DNA from: Fusarium oxysporum f. sp. lycopersici 4287
Lineage: Eukaryota > Ascomycota > Sordariomycetes > Hypocreales > Nectriaceae
Direction: 5' to 3'
DNA length: 64,000 bases
Assembly: GCF_000149955.1 (NCBI RefSeq)
Contig: NC_030999.1
Coordinates: 945,917-1,009,916 of the forward strand
Position 1 is the stretch's first letter. Every line of letters begins with the position of its first letter. The notes below the pieces were generated by a model, which did no database searches, had not been told where the DNA came from, and saw only the letters and a list, made by a program, of their open reading frames with translations. Both the position numbers and the translations under genes were made by a program. This document shows, piece by piece, positions 25,550 through 34,376 of this stretch.

Positions 25550-25706
25550 AGGTTCCATATTGCCTCTTTCTCCACTTTCCAAAATTAGCGGCAGCTCCAA
25601 CCGAATTGCTTATATCGTCATTTATCCTCCTCAGCCCACTCATGTGCCCTACACGTACCGCACCGTATCGCGAGAATCAATGCCGGATGTGGGTGAGGGT
25701 CGCAAG

Positions 25707-27197
25707 CTACTCAACTCTCTCGGCCGCCTTACGGCCGTAGATGTAGCGCACAGTCATGTAGCTATGAACCTTAGGATTGCGTATCGCTTTCCGCAAGCTC
25801 ATGAGAAACACCTGGTATTCATCTTCCGGCCATTTACAAGCCACATGCCATAAGTCGACAGTGTACCCTTTCGTACGTGAGAAGACCGTCGATAAAATAA
25901 GAGCAGAGATCTTACCTTCCAAGTCATTTTCCAAGGTAGCCTTGACGTATTGGCCAATCTCGGCGAGTTTTGGATCCTTGGGCCAATCGCCAATGGGAAA
26001 CTGCAGGATTTCATTTCAGTCGACTGTCGTCAAATCTGGAGAAACCTACCTTGTAATCAGTTACTTTGACGCCTGTAAAGCCAGCCTCTTCGATCGCTTG
26101 TCGCTGCAACCCATGCACGAAAGTGGGATTACCCAGTTTCTTGCCGCCTTCTTCATAGAGCTTTCTCCAGGTTTGAAAAGCAGGTTCTAGCTCAGTAGTT
26201 CCATCATCGCTGCGGAACGTGACATCGGCTTCGCACGACTGGATCCAGCCTCCTGGTTCACAACAGCGGTGTGCCTCTCTAAACAAAGCATTCCAGTCAT
26301 TGATGGCGCCAAAGAGGTATCGAATATGGATGAAATGGAAGTGGTCATCATTCCATGTCCAGGACTGAGCTGCATCGTCAATTTCGAATCGAACGTTCGG
26401 GGGAACCCATTGTGGCTGGCAAGGGGAGAGATCGGTGCCAATAACTTCCATGTTGGGATATCGGTCGGCCAATTCACTATGATTCATGAGCACGCGGCAA
26501 TCACAGACGTGTTTGACGATCGTACATAGCCCAAATACCTGCAAGCGCGTCAGTGGGTATTGAGAAGATGGACAACGAATAACTCACCGCTTCCGGTACC
26601 AACATCTAGGACACGCTACAAAAAGCAGAATAAAAGTCAGTGGAATTCATTCATTTGGCCCGGAATTTCGCCAAGACATCTCACCGCTCCATAGGCCGTA
26701 TCCACAGGAGCCAGAAACAGTTTATCGTCCAGAAGAAGGGTTAAGTAGTGATGTCTGTTTGCCTGATTAGACCTGCGTCCGTATGTCTGGAAATGTAGAA
26801 TTGTACGTCAGGTCCATAGAATCTAGCTGTCGGTCGTCGTTAGGGACAAAGTAATTTGAAGTGAATTTGTCGCTGTGATACGTGCGCCCTTGGCTCAGAC
26901 GGTACTCAAGGATGCTGGATGAGATAGAGGCGGTTGAGCTCTCACTGTGCAACATGTCAAACACACTCTCTATGAACTTTCATCAGCTTGACTGACATGC
27001 CGGTCCCAAGAGAAGAGTCATGTTCATCTTGTGAGTCCTGTTACCAGACCGTAAGTGTTGTCTTTACGCTAAGGGAAACCTCAAAGGCATACATCGTCTG
27101 CGGGGACAAGTTCATTTGGTTCCAGCGGAGAACCTGGCCGGGAGTCTTCATCGGTCGGGTGGTGCTGCGTTGCGTTCTCCGCAGATTGGTCCTGCAT
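25707..27197 (-). CDS. LaeA-like SAM-dependent methyltransferase, eight exons
   Basis: Proposed exons on the minus strand: 27093-27197, 26807-26967, 26685-26754, 26588-26615, 26526-26538, 26050-26476, 25916-26000 and 25707-25867. The joined frame is open for 1050 nt (349 residues). The N-terminus is acidic, then LEYRLSQGRTYHSDKFTS and YFVPNDDRQLDSMDLTHHYL, the SAM-binding motif I RVLDVGTGSGIWAIELADRY, post-I VIGTDLSPCQPQWVPPNVRF, motif II region FHFIHIRYLFGAINDW, and the C-terminal signature CEPGGWIQSCEADV. All introns are GT-AG, mostly 48-69 bp. The weakest junction is the acceptor of exon 2 (GAG, after a 125-bp intron). One exon is only 13 nt. Family members act as putative secondary-metabolism regulators or small-molecule methyltransferases; no biosynthetic cluster is visible beside it. 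Confidence 0.82.
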
Positions 27198-27500
27198 GAC
27201 CAAGGAAAGTAAAGAACAACGGAAAGATTGGAATAGAGAAACGGTGCTGAAGAATGGAGGGGGTGAACAAGCAAGTTGGAAATGACGCCTTTTTATCATG
27301 GGTTGCCCTTCGTATCGGCGTGGGGATGATGACGGCCGGAGAGGCCCGAGGATATGACCAGTTCTTTACATTCAATACAGGTCTAGGCCCCTGGCGATAA
27401 ACCCGAGACCATCCTATTTCATAATTCTAGCGGACTACATGGCAGAGCCCCACTCTGTTTGCTTGGCCAGTGACGGAAACAGTTCGCTAAGCCAGGGTAT

Positions 27501-27564
27501 GGCAAGAGAGATCAAAGGATTGGTTAGGCAACTAATACCCGTCTCGCCTAAGGATTCGCAGCAG
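27501..27564 (-). repeat. 64-bp LINE 3'-end-like segment shared with 59978-60041
   Basis: This stretch matches 59978-60041 over 64 bp with three mismatches. At the second site it is the end of a LINE coding frame (minus strand, LRILRRDGY then stop) and the start of its 3' untranslated region. Here only this end survives; neighbouring sequence down to about 27373 may be further 3' untranslated region. Confidence 0.65.
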
Positions 27565-27915
27565 ATACCTACAATCACCCTGTGATCTCTATCAACGTGT
27601 ATTAGACCAATCTCTGGCTAGCCGCGTGCTGCGCTGATATCGGATGTCCATTTAATTCGTAAGCAAACGGAACCATTGCGAATGGATTTATAGTCACTGT
27701 AGCGGCCAAAGCTGCCATTGTCTCCCAACTGAGAAACTCACGCCTCTCTGTTTGGGCGTTCGGCAACAGTCCCTTGGATCTACCGATGCTCACGAATGCT
27801 GACCAAGCCATCGTCGCCGTTGGCGACAAGCAGGCCAGGAGCCGGAGTATGGACGAAGCCCTACCTAAGGCTATGGAAGATGGAAACTTCCGGGCACGAC
27901 AGGTGCTGCTCCCGA

Positions 27916-28634
27916 GCCAAGCGAAAAATGGGGCGAGTCACGCAAATTGCAGCTTTCTCGCTGGCAGAAGTGACATATGCCGTTGGTGGTGACATTGGTT
28001 ACCAAGTGCAGGAGTCCGCCAAGTCTGCTCGATTTCGCGTCCGTACGAAACAAGACAACGTATCCGTTGTTCTCCTTCCGGCTTTCGAAAGCTACCTTAC
28101 CGAAGGAAACAATGACTTCTGTCTGACGGGTTTGGGTAAAGGAGGACAGCAGGTTCAGCGATGCGGGGAAACATATGCCCGTGCTGTTGAGGCGCTGGTT
28201 GAGCTGGCTAGTCTGCAGACCGCGTTTGTCATCCTCGATGAGGTCATCAGAGTGGTCAATCGGCGTGGTAAGTCGCCCGAACTGTTGGCACCAGCTGTGA
28301 TACTGATTAGCATCCCAGTTAACGCGATTGAGCATGTCGTTATTCCCAGGACCGAAAATACCATCAAATACATCAACTCTGAGCTTGACGAGCTCGATCG
28401 CGAGGAGTTCTACTGACTAAAGGCAGGTTTTGACATTACCCGATTCATGGCAATTCGTCTGACAAATGATAGGTTGCGAACAAGAAACAGCGAGATACTG
28501 CTGCAGCAGATGCCGAGATGAAGGCAAAGCGTGAGGCGGAAGCCTCCGCGCAGGGCGGAGACAAGTCCCAGAAAGACGATTCGACACCTGCAGAGGTTCT
28601 GGGCGCCGGCGACGACGAAGATGTCATTTTTTGA
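27916..28634 (+). pseudogene. Truncated V-ATPase subunit D (vma8/VMA8-type) pseudogene
   Basis: Very clear homology to V-type ATPase subunit D, the rotor-stalk subunit of the vacuolar proton pump, from AKRKMGRVTQIAAFSLAEVT through VQESAKSARFRVRTKQDNVS and ENTIKYINSELDELDREEFY to the C-terminal DDEDVIF and stop. The first roughly 55 residues expected for the family are absent and replaced by unrelated sequence. Introns are kept (28268-28318, GTAAGT..CAG; 28423-28472, GC..AG), so it arose by DNA duplication and not by reverse transcription. The Arg codon after EEFY reads TGA (28414-28416, CGA to TGA). Two conserved positions look changed (Cys in NDFCLTG, Gly in RCGETY). Its 3' flank is interrupted by the Copia insertion 12 bp downstream of the stop. 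Confidence 0.9.
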
Positions 28635-28645
28635 GAGGGCGGAAG

Positions 28646-28851
28646 TGTCAGATATTAAGGTGAATCGTGTATATTTCTTGATCCTTTCGCAATCGAAGGA
28701 CCATTGAGACCTTATATCTTCAACTGGTTCCTTCTAGGACTTGAGTCCTAGAAAGTCCTAGATGAAAGTCCTACGATCTAAGTTTAGGGCGTCAAACTTT
28801 AATCCTGAACCTTAATCCTGAAGTTGAGGGTGAACCCTCCAACATTCAACA
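28646..28851 (-). repeat. Copia 3' LTR
   Basis: 206 bp, no difference seen from 33791-33996. It contains a 10-bp perfect inverted repeat (arm TTCTAGGACT, 28732-28753, 2-nt loop) and further copies of the motif AGTCCTA. Confidence 0.95.
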
Positions 28852-28861
28852 CACCCCCTCA
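28852..28861 (-). other. Polypurine tract of the Copia element
   Basis: On the element's sense strand the bases immediately before the 3' LTR are TGAGGGGGTG, a G-rich polypurine run in the expected place for plus-strand priming. Confidence 0.65.
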
Positions 28862-28864
28862 GGC

Positions 28865-31800
28865 TCAATAGGTCCCAGTTGAGCCTGCATTTCCTAGGCA
28901 GTCTTCTATCTTCTGGAGCCTTGCTTCTATTCCTTCTTGCTTCCGGCTCTGCTGCTGTCTTTCCTGAATATCTTCCAGGCCAAGTTGATAGAGGAAGCGG
29001 TTCCATTTGCCTGCCGGCAGGGCCTTTGTCAATCCGTCTGCGATCATATCCGTTGATTTGGTGTATTTGACTTGAATTCTCCCTTCTTGGACCTCCTGTC
29101 TCAGCCAGTGGTTGTGAATATCCACGTGCCGCAACTTAGTCTTCAAAGTAGCGATTTCGGCGGTCACAAGGTTGATAGTTTGAGTATTGTCGCAGTCGAT
29201 ACGGATAGTCGGATCATCCATCTGAACTGTAAGCTCTTTCAACAGCCGACTCACATAGAGGGATTCCTTAGCAGCCTGTGCCAAGGCTAGGAGCTCTGCC
29301 TCTGTCGTGGATGTGGTGACTGTATTCTGCTTGCTAGCTCTCCAGCCGATCAACCCGTCGAATAGTCGGATAGTGTACGCTTGGGAGCTTTTCCGATCAA
29401 GGGTGTTATCGGCAAAAGAAGCGTCACTAGCAACTGTAAGACCTCCGGGTCCTCCGAATCGTAGGGCTCGGTGCCTTGTGTGTGAGAGGTAGTGGATAAC
29501 GCGGTCGGCGGCGTCTTGGTGTTCTTGGCCAGGGTTGACAAGAAATCGGGCCAGCCTGGAGGCGGCGAAAGCTATGTCAGGCCGGGTGTTAACGGCGATA
29601 TAGAGGATCGAGCCGACTTTACGTTGATATCGTTGAAGTTCTGCCGGGGTTGCTAGTCCTGTTTGAGGTCGTAGCTCTGTTTGAGTCATTGGTACTGTAG
29701 ATGTTCCCTTGTTAGCTAGATTTGCGATTTTGTCAATGTAGGCTGTTTGAGATAGCCAAATCTTCCTTGCAGGCCGGTCCCGTATGACTTCCATTCCTAG
29801 GAACCATTGCACGGGATCTCCTCCTGTTAGCTTGTATTTTGATCCAAGCTGTCTAGTCAATTCATCGGCCTTGTCTTTCCGGGCCTTCCTGTAAGCGATG
29901 ATAACATCGTCAACGTAAAAGAAGAAGAGGACTCCTTCCTTCTTGAAACAACAAGGTTCGTGAGGAATCTGTGTGTAGCCTAACTCTAGGAGGGTCTTCG
30001 AGAGTTCTTTCTGCCATAGCAAGGGAGAGGCTCGTAGTCCGTACAGGGCCTTGTTGAGCTTCAGGATAGTTGCTGTTTTCTTATACCCCGGGGCCATGTG
30101 CATGAAGATATCCTGGTCAATTGGGGCGTTTACGAATGCGTTGACCACATCGTATTGGACCATCTCTAGGTCAAATCTGGCCGCAATGGCTATCAGGGTC
30201 CGGAAAGACCTTCCGGCTAGGGTAGCTGCATATGTCTCTTGCAACCTTCCCTTAGCTTGTTGGTCTCCTCTGACCACTAGCCGTGCCTTGCATTTCTGAA
30301 ATCGGCCGTGTTTATCGAACTTGTAAACGTATACCCACATACAGCCAAGGACTTGTTGGCCAACGGCTCGAGCGTCTTTCTTTCGAATCTCAGTCCAGGA
30401 CCTCATTTCCTTGTGACTCTGAAGGTGGCTTTCTTCAGCCTCTTGAAAGAGCGTTCCAAAAGGGTGATGCTTTAGGTCTTGATGTTTCGTCGGGGGCGGC
30501 GGTAGGGAGTTTCGATGCATTTTCACCCCTTGTCGGAGCTTCCGTTCGATTGAGGTCTGGAGAGGGGACTTTGTTCCGGCTAGGAAGGCTGCTTGCCACG
30601 AGACTGTTTTGTTTCCTTCGTCTGATAAGGCCCTGGAACTGTGCGCTACTAGAGCTGACAGTGGTGTGGCTGGAGGTGTTGGTAGGATATCAGAGTCTTC
30701 TGACTGTTTGAGGCTGTTTTCTAGGGCAGTTGCCACGATGCAGTCTTCTGTTTCGTCTGTAATAGGGCTGCTTTCATCTGCTAGGGTGGTTGTTGGAAGG
30801 GCCACTTCAATACAGTCTTCAACCTGTTCGGCTTGTTCGTTGTCGTCTTGTTCCGGCAGGGAGGATCCTTGTACGAACTTGGCAATTTCTTCTAGGTCAG
30901 CTTCGAGTAGTTCATCTTTGAAGCTTTCCCAGTCTCCGTTGCAGCCTTCGTCTTCATTAAATATGACGTCTCGAGTGTTGACTATCCGGTTGATCGTGGG
31001 GATCCAGATCCTATAGATGTTCGAGGACCTATATCCCACTAGGAAGCCGATCCAACCTTTGGGCTTAAGCCGCATCTTGCGATTGACCTTCTGCTGGGCA
31101 TCTGAGGTCATTGCATAGGCCTTGCAGCCAAATGCCCGTAGGTGTGTTTGATCCGGCTGTTTCTTCGGCTGTGGAATCCCTGCTGCTTTGGCTGATGCTG
31201 TATGCAGTTGATCATATGGCGTTTTCCAGCCTGATGCGTAGTTCGGCGTTCGGTTGTACAGATAAACTGCTGTCCTTCCAATTTCTGGCCACAGCTGGTG
31301 AGGAAGCTTTGCGCCTGTTCGCATAGCCCTTTCCTTGTCCTTGACTACACCCCCTGAGCGTTCGGCACCCCCATTCTGGGCTTGTGTGTATGGGGCCGAG
31401 GGCTCGATGATGATAGCTCTATTCCTCAGGAAGTCTCCGATTTTCGGCTTGATCTCCGTGATCTCGTTATCGCATTCGATGACTTTGACCTTGAGGCCGT
31501 GTTGGACTTCCAGATGACTTAGGAAGGATTTGAAAGCGGTGATAACAGCTTCTGTCGTCCGGGCTGTGAGGTAGTAATCCCAGATGTAACCCGTAGCTCG
31601 GCAGGTTAACAACATCTGTGAGGTATAGCCGCCTATGCCTTCTTGGTAGTCATGGAAGTCAATAGCGATACGCTCGCCGGCCTTCTGATCGGATTGTCTT
31701 GGGGCTCGTCTGATTTGTCTCTTGATCTTCGATATGCCACAGGCGTCGCATTCAACAGTGGCTGGTCCTCGTATTCGCACCCCTTGAGAGGCCGAGATAA

Positions 31801-32353
31801 GATGTTCCAGAGCTTGTGGTCCCGGGTGCCCTAGGCGACTGTGCCATCGGATAGCTTCTCCCGTCAAAGGGGCTCTCTTTGTGTGAGAGCTGAATCTGTG
31901 GGCTGCAAAGGCTGCTTTTGGGAAGCTTTCTGACTGGTATTCGACGACATACTGGCCGTATAGGTCATGGATTGTGCATGCAATCGTTCGGTCGAGTCGT
32001 CGGAGGGTCGTTGGGTTACGCCTATTATCCCAATAGAAGCCTTTCTTTCGTAGTTGACGTAGGGAGACTAGGGTCGTAAGGAGCCGAGGGCAATAGGCTA
32101 CATCTTCAAGCATTAGGACTCGAGTTCCTGTGAGCCTGATGGTCATGGTTCCGTAGCCTAAGATGGGTAGTTTTCGGTCTCCTGCCCAGATGAAGTCGCC
32201 TGGAATAGCCTGCTGGAATCTCGCTAGTCTGTTGGCACTGTTTGTGATTGAGATAGTAGCTCCGGGGTCGAGGATCACGGAGTTCCGTAAGGGATAGTTA
32301 TCCCTTTGGGCTGCAAAGGCGGTCTTGATTTCGGCGACTGGTCGGCCGTACAG
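28865..32353 (-). CDS. Copia pol polyprotein (protease, integrase, RT, RNase H)
   Basis: Continuous frame with no ATG near its 5' end. It begins right after the gag TGA and stays open to 28865. In order: protease motif ILDPGATISI (from about 32275), pre-integrase WHSRLGHPGPQALEHL, integrase core with Asp residues in IAIDFHDYQEG and IECDNEI and the Glu in QNGGAERSGG, then RVT_2 with GCMWVYVYKFDKHGRFQKCK, DVVNAFVNAPIDQDIF, KALYGLRASPLLWQKEL and the catalytic FFFYVDDVII, then RNase H (TVASDASFAD, TSTTEAELLALAQAAKE). The length of about 1160 residues is normal for Copia pol, and no stop or frameshift is seen, so it could be functional. Expression would need readthrough of the gag TGA. Confidence 0.93.
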   Translation of the reverse strand: MYGRPVAEIKTAFAAQRDNYPLRNSVILDPGATISITNSANRLARFQQAIPGDFIWAGDRKLPILGYGTMTIRLTGTRVLMLEDVAYCPRLLTTLVSLRQLRKKGFYWDNRRNPTTLRRLDRTIACTIHDLYGQYVVEYQSESFPKAAFAAHRFSSHTKRAPLTGEAIRWHSRLGHPGPQALEHLISASQGVRIRGPATVECDACGISKIKRQIRRAPRQSDQKAGERIAIDFHDYQEGIGGYTSQMLLTCRATGYIWDYYLTARTTEAVITAFKSFLSHLEVQHGLKVKVIECDNEITEIKPKIGDFLRNRAIIIEPSAPYTQAQNGGAERSGGVVKDKERAMRTGAKLPHQLWPEIGRTAVYLYNRTPNYASGWKTPYDQLHTASAKAAGIPQPKKQPDQTHLRAFGCKAYAMTSDAQQKVNRKMRLKPKGWIGFLVGYRSSNIYRIWIPTINRIVNTRDVIFNEDEGCNGDWESFKDELLEADLEEIAKFVQGSSLPEQDDNEQAEQVEDCIEVALPTTTLADESSPITDETEDCIVATALENSLKQSEDSDILPTPPATPLSALVAHSSRALSDEGNKTVSWQAAFLAGTKSPLQTSIERKLRQGVKMHRNSLPPPPTKHQDLKHHPFGTLFQEAEESHLQSHKEMRSWTEIRKKDARAVGQQVLGCMWVYVYKFDKHGRFQKCKARLVVRGDQQAKGRLQETYAATLAGRSFRTLIAIAARFDLEMVQYDVVNAFVNAPIDQDIFMHMAPGYKKTATILKLNKALYGLRASPLLWQKELSKTLLELGYTQIPHEPCCFKKEGVLFFFYVDDVIIAYRKARKDKADELTRQLGSKYKLTGGDPVQWFLGMEVIRDRPARKIWLSQTAYIDKIANLANKGTSTVPMTQTELRPQTGLATPAELQRYQRKVGSILYIAVNTRPDIAFAASRLARFLVNPGQEHQDAADRVIHYLSHTRHRALRFGGPGGLTVASDASFADNTLDRKSSQAYTIRLFDGLIGWRASKQNTVTTSTTEAELLALAQAAKESLYVSRLLKELTVQMDDPTIRIDCDNTQTINLVTAEIATLKTKLRHVDIHNHWLRQEVQEGRIQVKYTKSTDMIADGLTKALPAGKWNRFLYQLGLEDIQERQQQSRKQEGIEARLQKIEDCLGNAGSTGTY

Positions 32354-33715
32354 TCATTGGTCTGAGTTTTCTTCCTTTGTTGGCTGCATCAAGGTTCTGT
32401 CTTTTGTGGTCCTGGCCTTCTTCCGAGTGAGGGCTTTTACCTTGGCCTCCAGGTCTGAGTCTTCCTCGAGAGCTTCTTTCACCTTCTTTTGGATCTTCTC
32501 TCGGGGCTTGAATCCCTTCCATGCCTGATTTGGAAAGACATAGAAGCATTTCGCAAGTTCGTGGGATAACCCACACGCCGGGCATTCCTGTCTCTTCTCA
32601 GGAGACCTCTGGCGTTTTCTTTCTCCCTTCTTCGAAAATGGGTACTGGCCTTCAATGATGCGGGCGTCCCCTTCATCATCCTGGGGGTCCTCCCCAGCAT
32701 AGCTCGCAGAAAACGCACCGCGGGCCACTCGGCCCTTCGTGGCTTCTGCATCTTGGNNNNNNNNNNNNNNNNNNNNNNNNNNNNNNNNNNNNNNNNNNNN
32801 NNNNNNNNNNNNNNNNNNNNNNNNNNNNNNNNNNNNNNNNNNNNNNNNNNNNNNNNNNNNNNNNNNNNNNNNNNNNNNNNNNNNNNNNNNNNNNNNNNNN
32901 NNNNNNNNNNNNNNNNNNNNNNNNNNNNNNNNNNNNNNNNNNNNNNNNNNNNNNNNNNNNNNNNNNNNNNNNNNNNNNNNNNNNNNNNNNNNNNNNNNNN
33001 NNNNNNNNNNNNNNNNNNNNNNNNNNNNNNNNNNNNNNNNNNNNNNNNNNNNNNNNNNNNNNNNNNNNNNNNNNNNNNNNNNNNNNNNNNNNNNNNNNNN
33101 NNNNNNNNNNNNNNNNTCTAGCCACTTGAATGCTGCTTGGCTGACCGTCTTTGGGGCAGTTCTTAGTAATGTAAGATACCTATTTCTGGCATCCTTCGTT
33201 TCATCTTCCTCGGTCCTTCCACACCGGGCACGAAGGTTCCAGTGCCATTCGTATATTGATTCGTGTGACTGACAGCAGGTTTGAATCAAGCTTGGGGAGA
33301 CCGTACGGATAACCCAGTCCTGAAGGGTTCCAAGAGCGTTTTTCTGTTTTTCGAAAACCTTCTCTTGTAGCTGATAAAAGGTTAAATCCTGCTGGAAGAT
33401 CTTCTGGCCTTGGTCTGTAAGGTCAGAGATAGACCATGTTCCATTCACCGTTTCCTGAATGTCGTCTGGGGCGCCGTCTTGAGATTCGGCAGTATGAGAC
33501 CGGATTGTTCGTTGGGCTGTAGCGGTCTTCGTATATCTGCGTTTTCTTATATCCGGGATAGCTGGTTCGTCTCCGAGGAATGTCTTGCTTTTGAGGTGCT
33601 GCTGAAGACCAAGACGATGGGCCTGAAGGAGGAATTCATGCTCCCAGTTGAGGAAGTCCTCAGGCTTAGAGAGGGTAGCCGTAAGACCTTCCTTTTGGGG
33701 CTTGGATAGGGACAT
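32354..33715 (-). CDS. Copia gag (contains an assembly gap)
   Basis: Starts MSLSKPQKEGLTATLSKPED at 33715 and runs to TGA 32354-32356. The N-terminal part matches Copia gag in size and character (WEHEFLLQAHRLGLQQHLKS; YEWHWNLRARCG). The C-terminal part has a single zinc-knuckle-like motif CPACGLSHELAKC followed by a lysine-rich tail. About 120 codons fall in the N run 32757-33116. The gag frame is the same as the pol frame. Confidence 0.85.
   Translation of the reverse strand: MSLSKPQKEGLTATLSKPEDFLNWEHEFLLQAHRLGLQQHLKSKTFLGDEPAIPDIRKRRYTKTATAQRTIRSHTAESQDGAPDDIQETVNGTWSISDLTDQGQKIFQQDLTFYQLQEKVFEKQKNALGTLQDWVIRTVSPSLIQTCCQSHESIYEWHWNLRARCGRTEEDETKDARNRYLTLLRTAPKTVSQAAFKWLXXXXXXXXXXXXXXXXXXXXXXXXXXXXXXXXXXXXXXXXXXXXXXXXXXXXXXXXXXXXXXXXXXXXXXXXXXXXXXXXXXXXXXXXXXXXXXXXXXXXXXXXXXXXXXXXXXXXXXXXXQDAEATKGRVARGAFSASYAGEDPQDDEGDARIIEGQYPFSKKGERKRQRSPEKRQECPACGLSHELAKCFYVFPNQAWKGFKPREKIQKKVKEALEEDSDLEAKVKALTRKKARTTKDRTLMQPTKEENSDQ
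32757..33116. other. Assembly gap (360 N)
   Basis: Run of N inside Copia gag. True length and sequence are unknown. Confidence 0.99.
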
Positions 33716-33772
33716 TATGTATGAGAAAGAGGGTTCTTCAAGGTATTGAAAAATAAAAATAAAAATGGTTGA

Positions 33773-33790
33773 GGCAATGAGACTCTTAAT
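33773..33790 (-). other. Candidate primer-binding site of the Copia element
   Basis: The sense-strand sequence right after the 5' LTR reads ATTAAGAGTCTCATTGCC. Its complement contains GACTCTTAAT, the anticodon-loop sequence of tRNA-Lys(CUU). Priming from an internally cleaved half tRNA is known for some Copia-group elements, so this site fits that mode and not a 3'-CCA primer. Confidence 0.45.
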
Positions 33791-33996
33791 TGTCAGATAT
33801 TAAGGTGAATCGTGTATATTTCTTGATCCTTTCGCAATCGAAGGACCATTGAGACCTTATATCTTCAACTGGTTCCTTCTAGGACTTGAGTCCTAGAAAG
33901 TCCTAGATGAAAGTCCTACGATCTAAGTTTAGGGCGTCAAACTTTAATCCTGAACCTTAATCCTGAAGTTGAGGGTGAACCCTCCAACATTCAACA
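33791..33996 (-). repeat. Copia 5' LTR
   Basis: 206 bp, no difference seen from the 3' LTR at 28646-28851. It begins TG and ends CA on the plus strand and is followed by the target duplication GGAAG. Confidence 0.95.
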
Positions 33997-34038
33997 GGAA
34001 GCTGTGTTTGAAGCGTGCGACAAACAGGTGGTCATAGT

Positions 34039-34060
34039 ACACACACACACACACACACAC
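34039..34060. repeat. (AC)11 microsatellite
   Basis: Eleven uninterrupted AC units. It lies at the presumed 3' end of the LINE on its sense strand (TG repeats), so it is probably part of the element's tail. Confidence 0.9.
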
Positions 34061-34376
34061 AAGTCTATTACGCCCGGTCGGCCAACGCCCAAAGGGCTCT
34101 GAAGCTAAGATTACATACATCTCTCTAGTTTTTGCCTTGCTCTCGCTAAGCCCATGAAAATCGTGCCTTGTTCTCTCCAGTCTAGCCGTCGTTCTTCTCC
34201 CTTATCCTCGTAGATATTGGTATATAGCAAGCCGACTTGAAGCCCAATTCCTCCAAGTGTTCAGTTTCCTATCTTCGGCGGCTGAAGCGATGCTTGCTGT
34301 TGAATATTTGAGGGCTCCGGGGGCCATCGGTTAGTGTTCATAAAATGTTACTAGGTTAGTAATGTTGACGTCATCT

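Larger units (their letters stand above)
28646..33996 (-). mobile_element. Ty1/Copia LTR retrotransposon, structurally complete
   Basis: Bounded by 206-bp direct repeats that begin TG and end CA, with 5-bp target duplications GGAAG at 28641-28645 and 33997-34001. Gag and pol lie on the minus strand in Copia order (protease, integrase, reverse transcriptase, RNase H). I see no difference between the two LTRs, which suggests a recent insertion. A 360-base N gap lies inside gag, so integrity there is unknown. It landed between the V-ATPase pseudogene and the LINE 3' end. Confidence 0.95.

Noticed and set aside
29072..31834. Many plus-strand open frames across the Copia pol region
   Set aside because: All are antisense to the clear pol reading frame.
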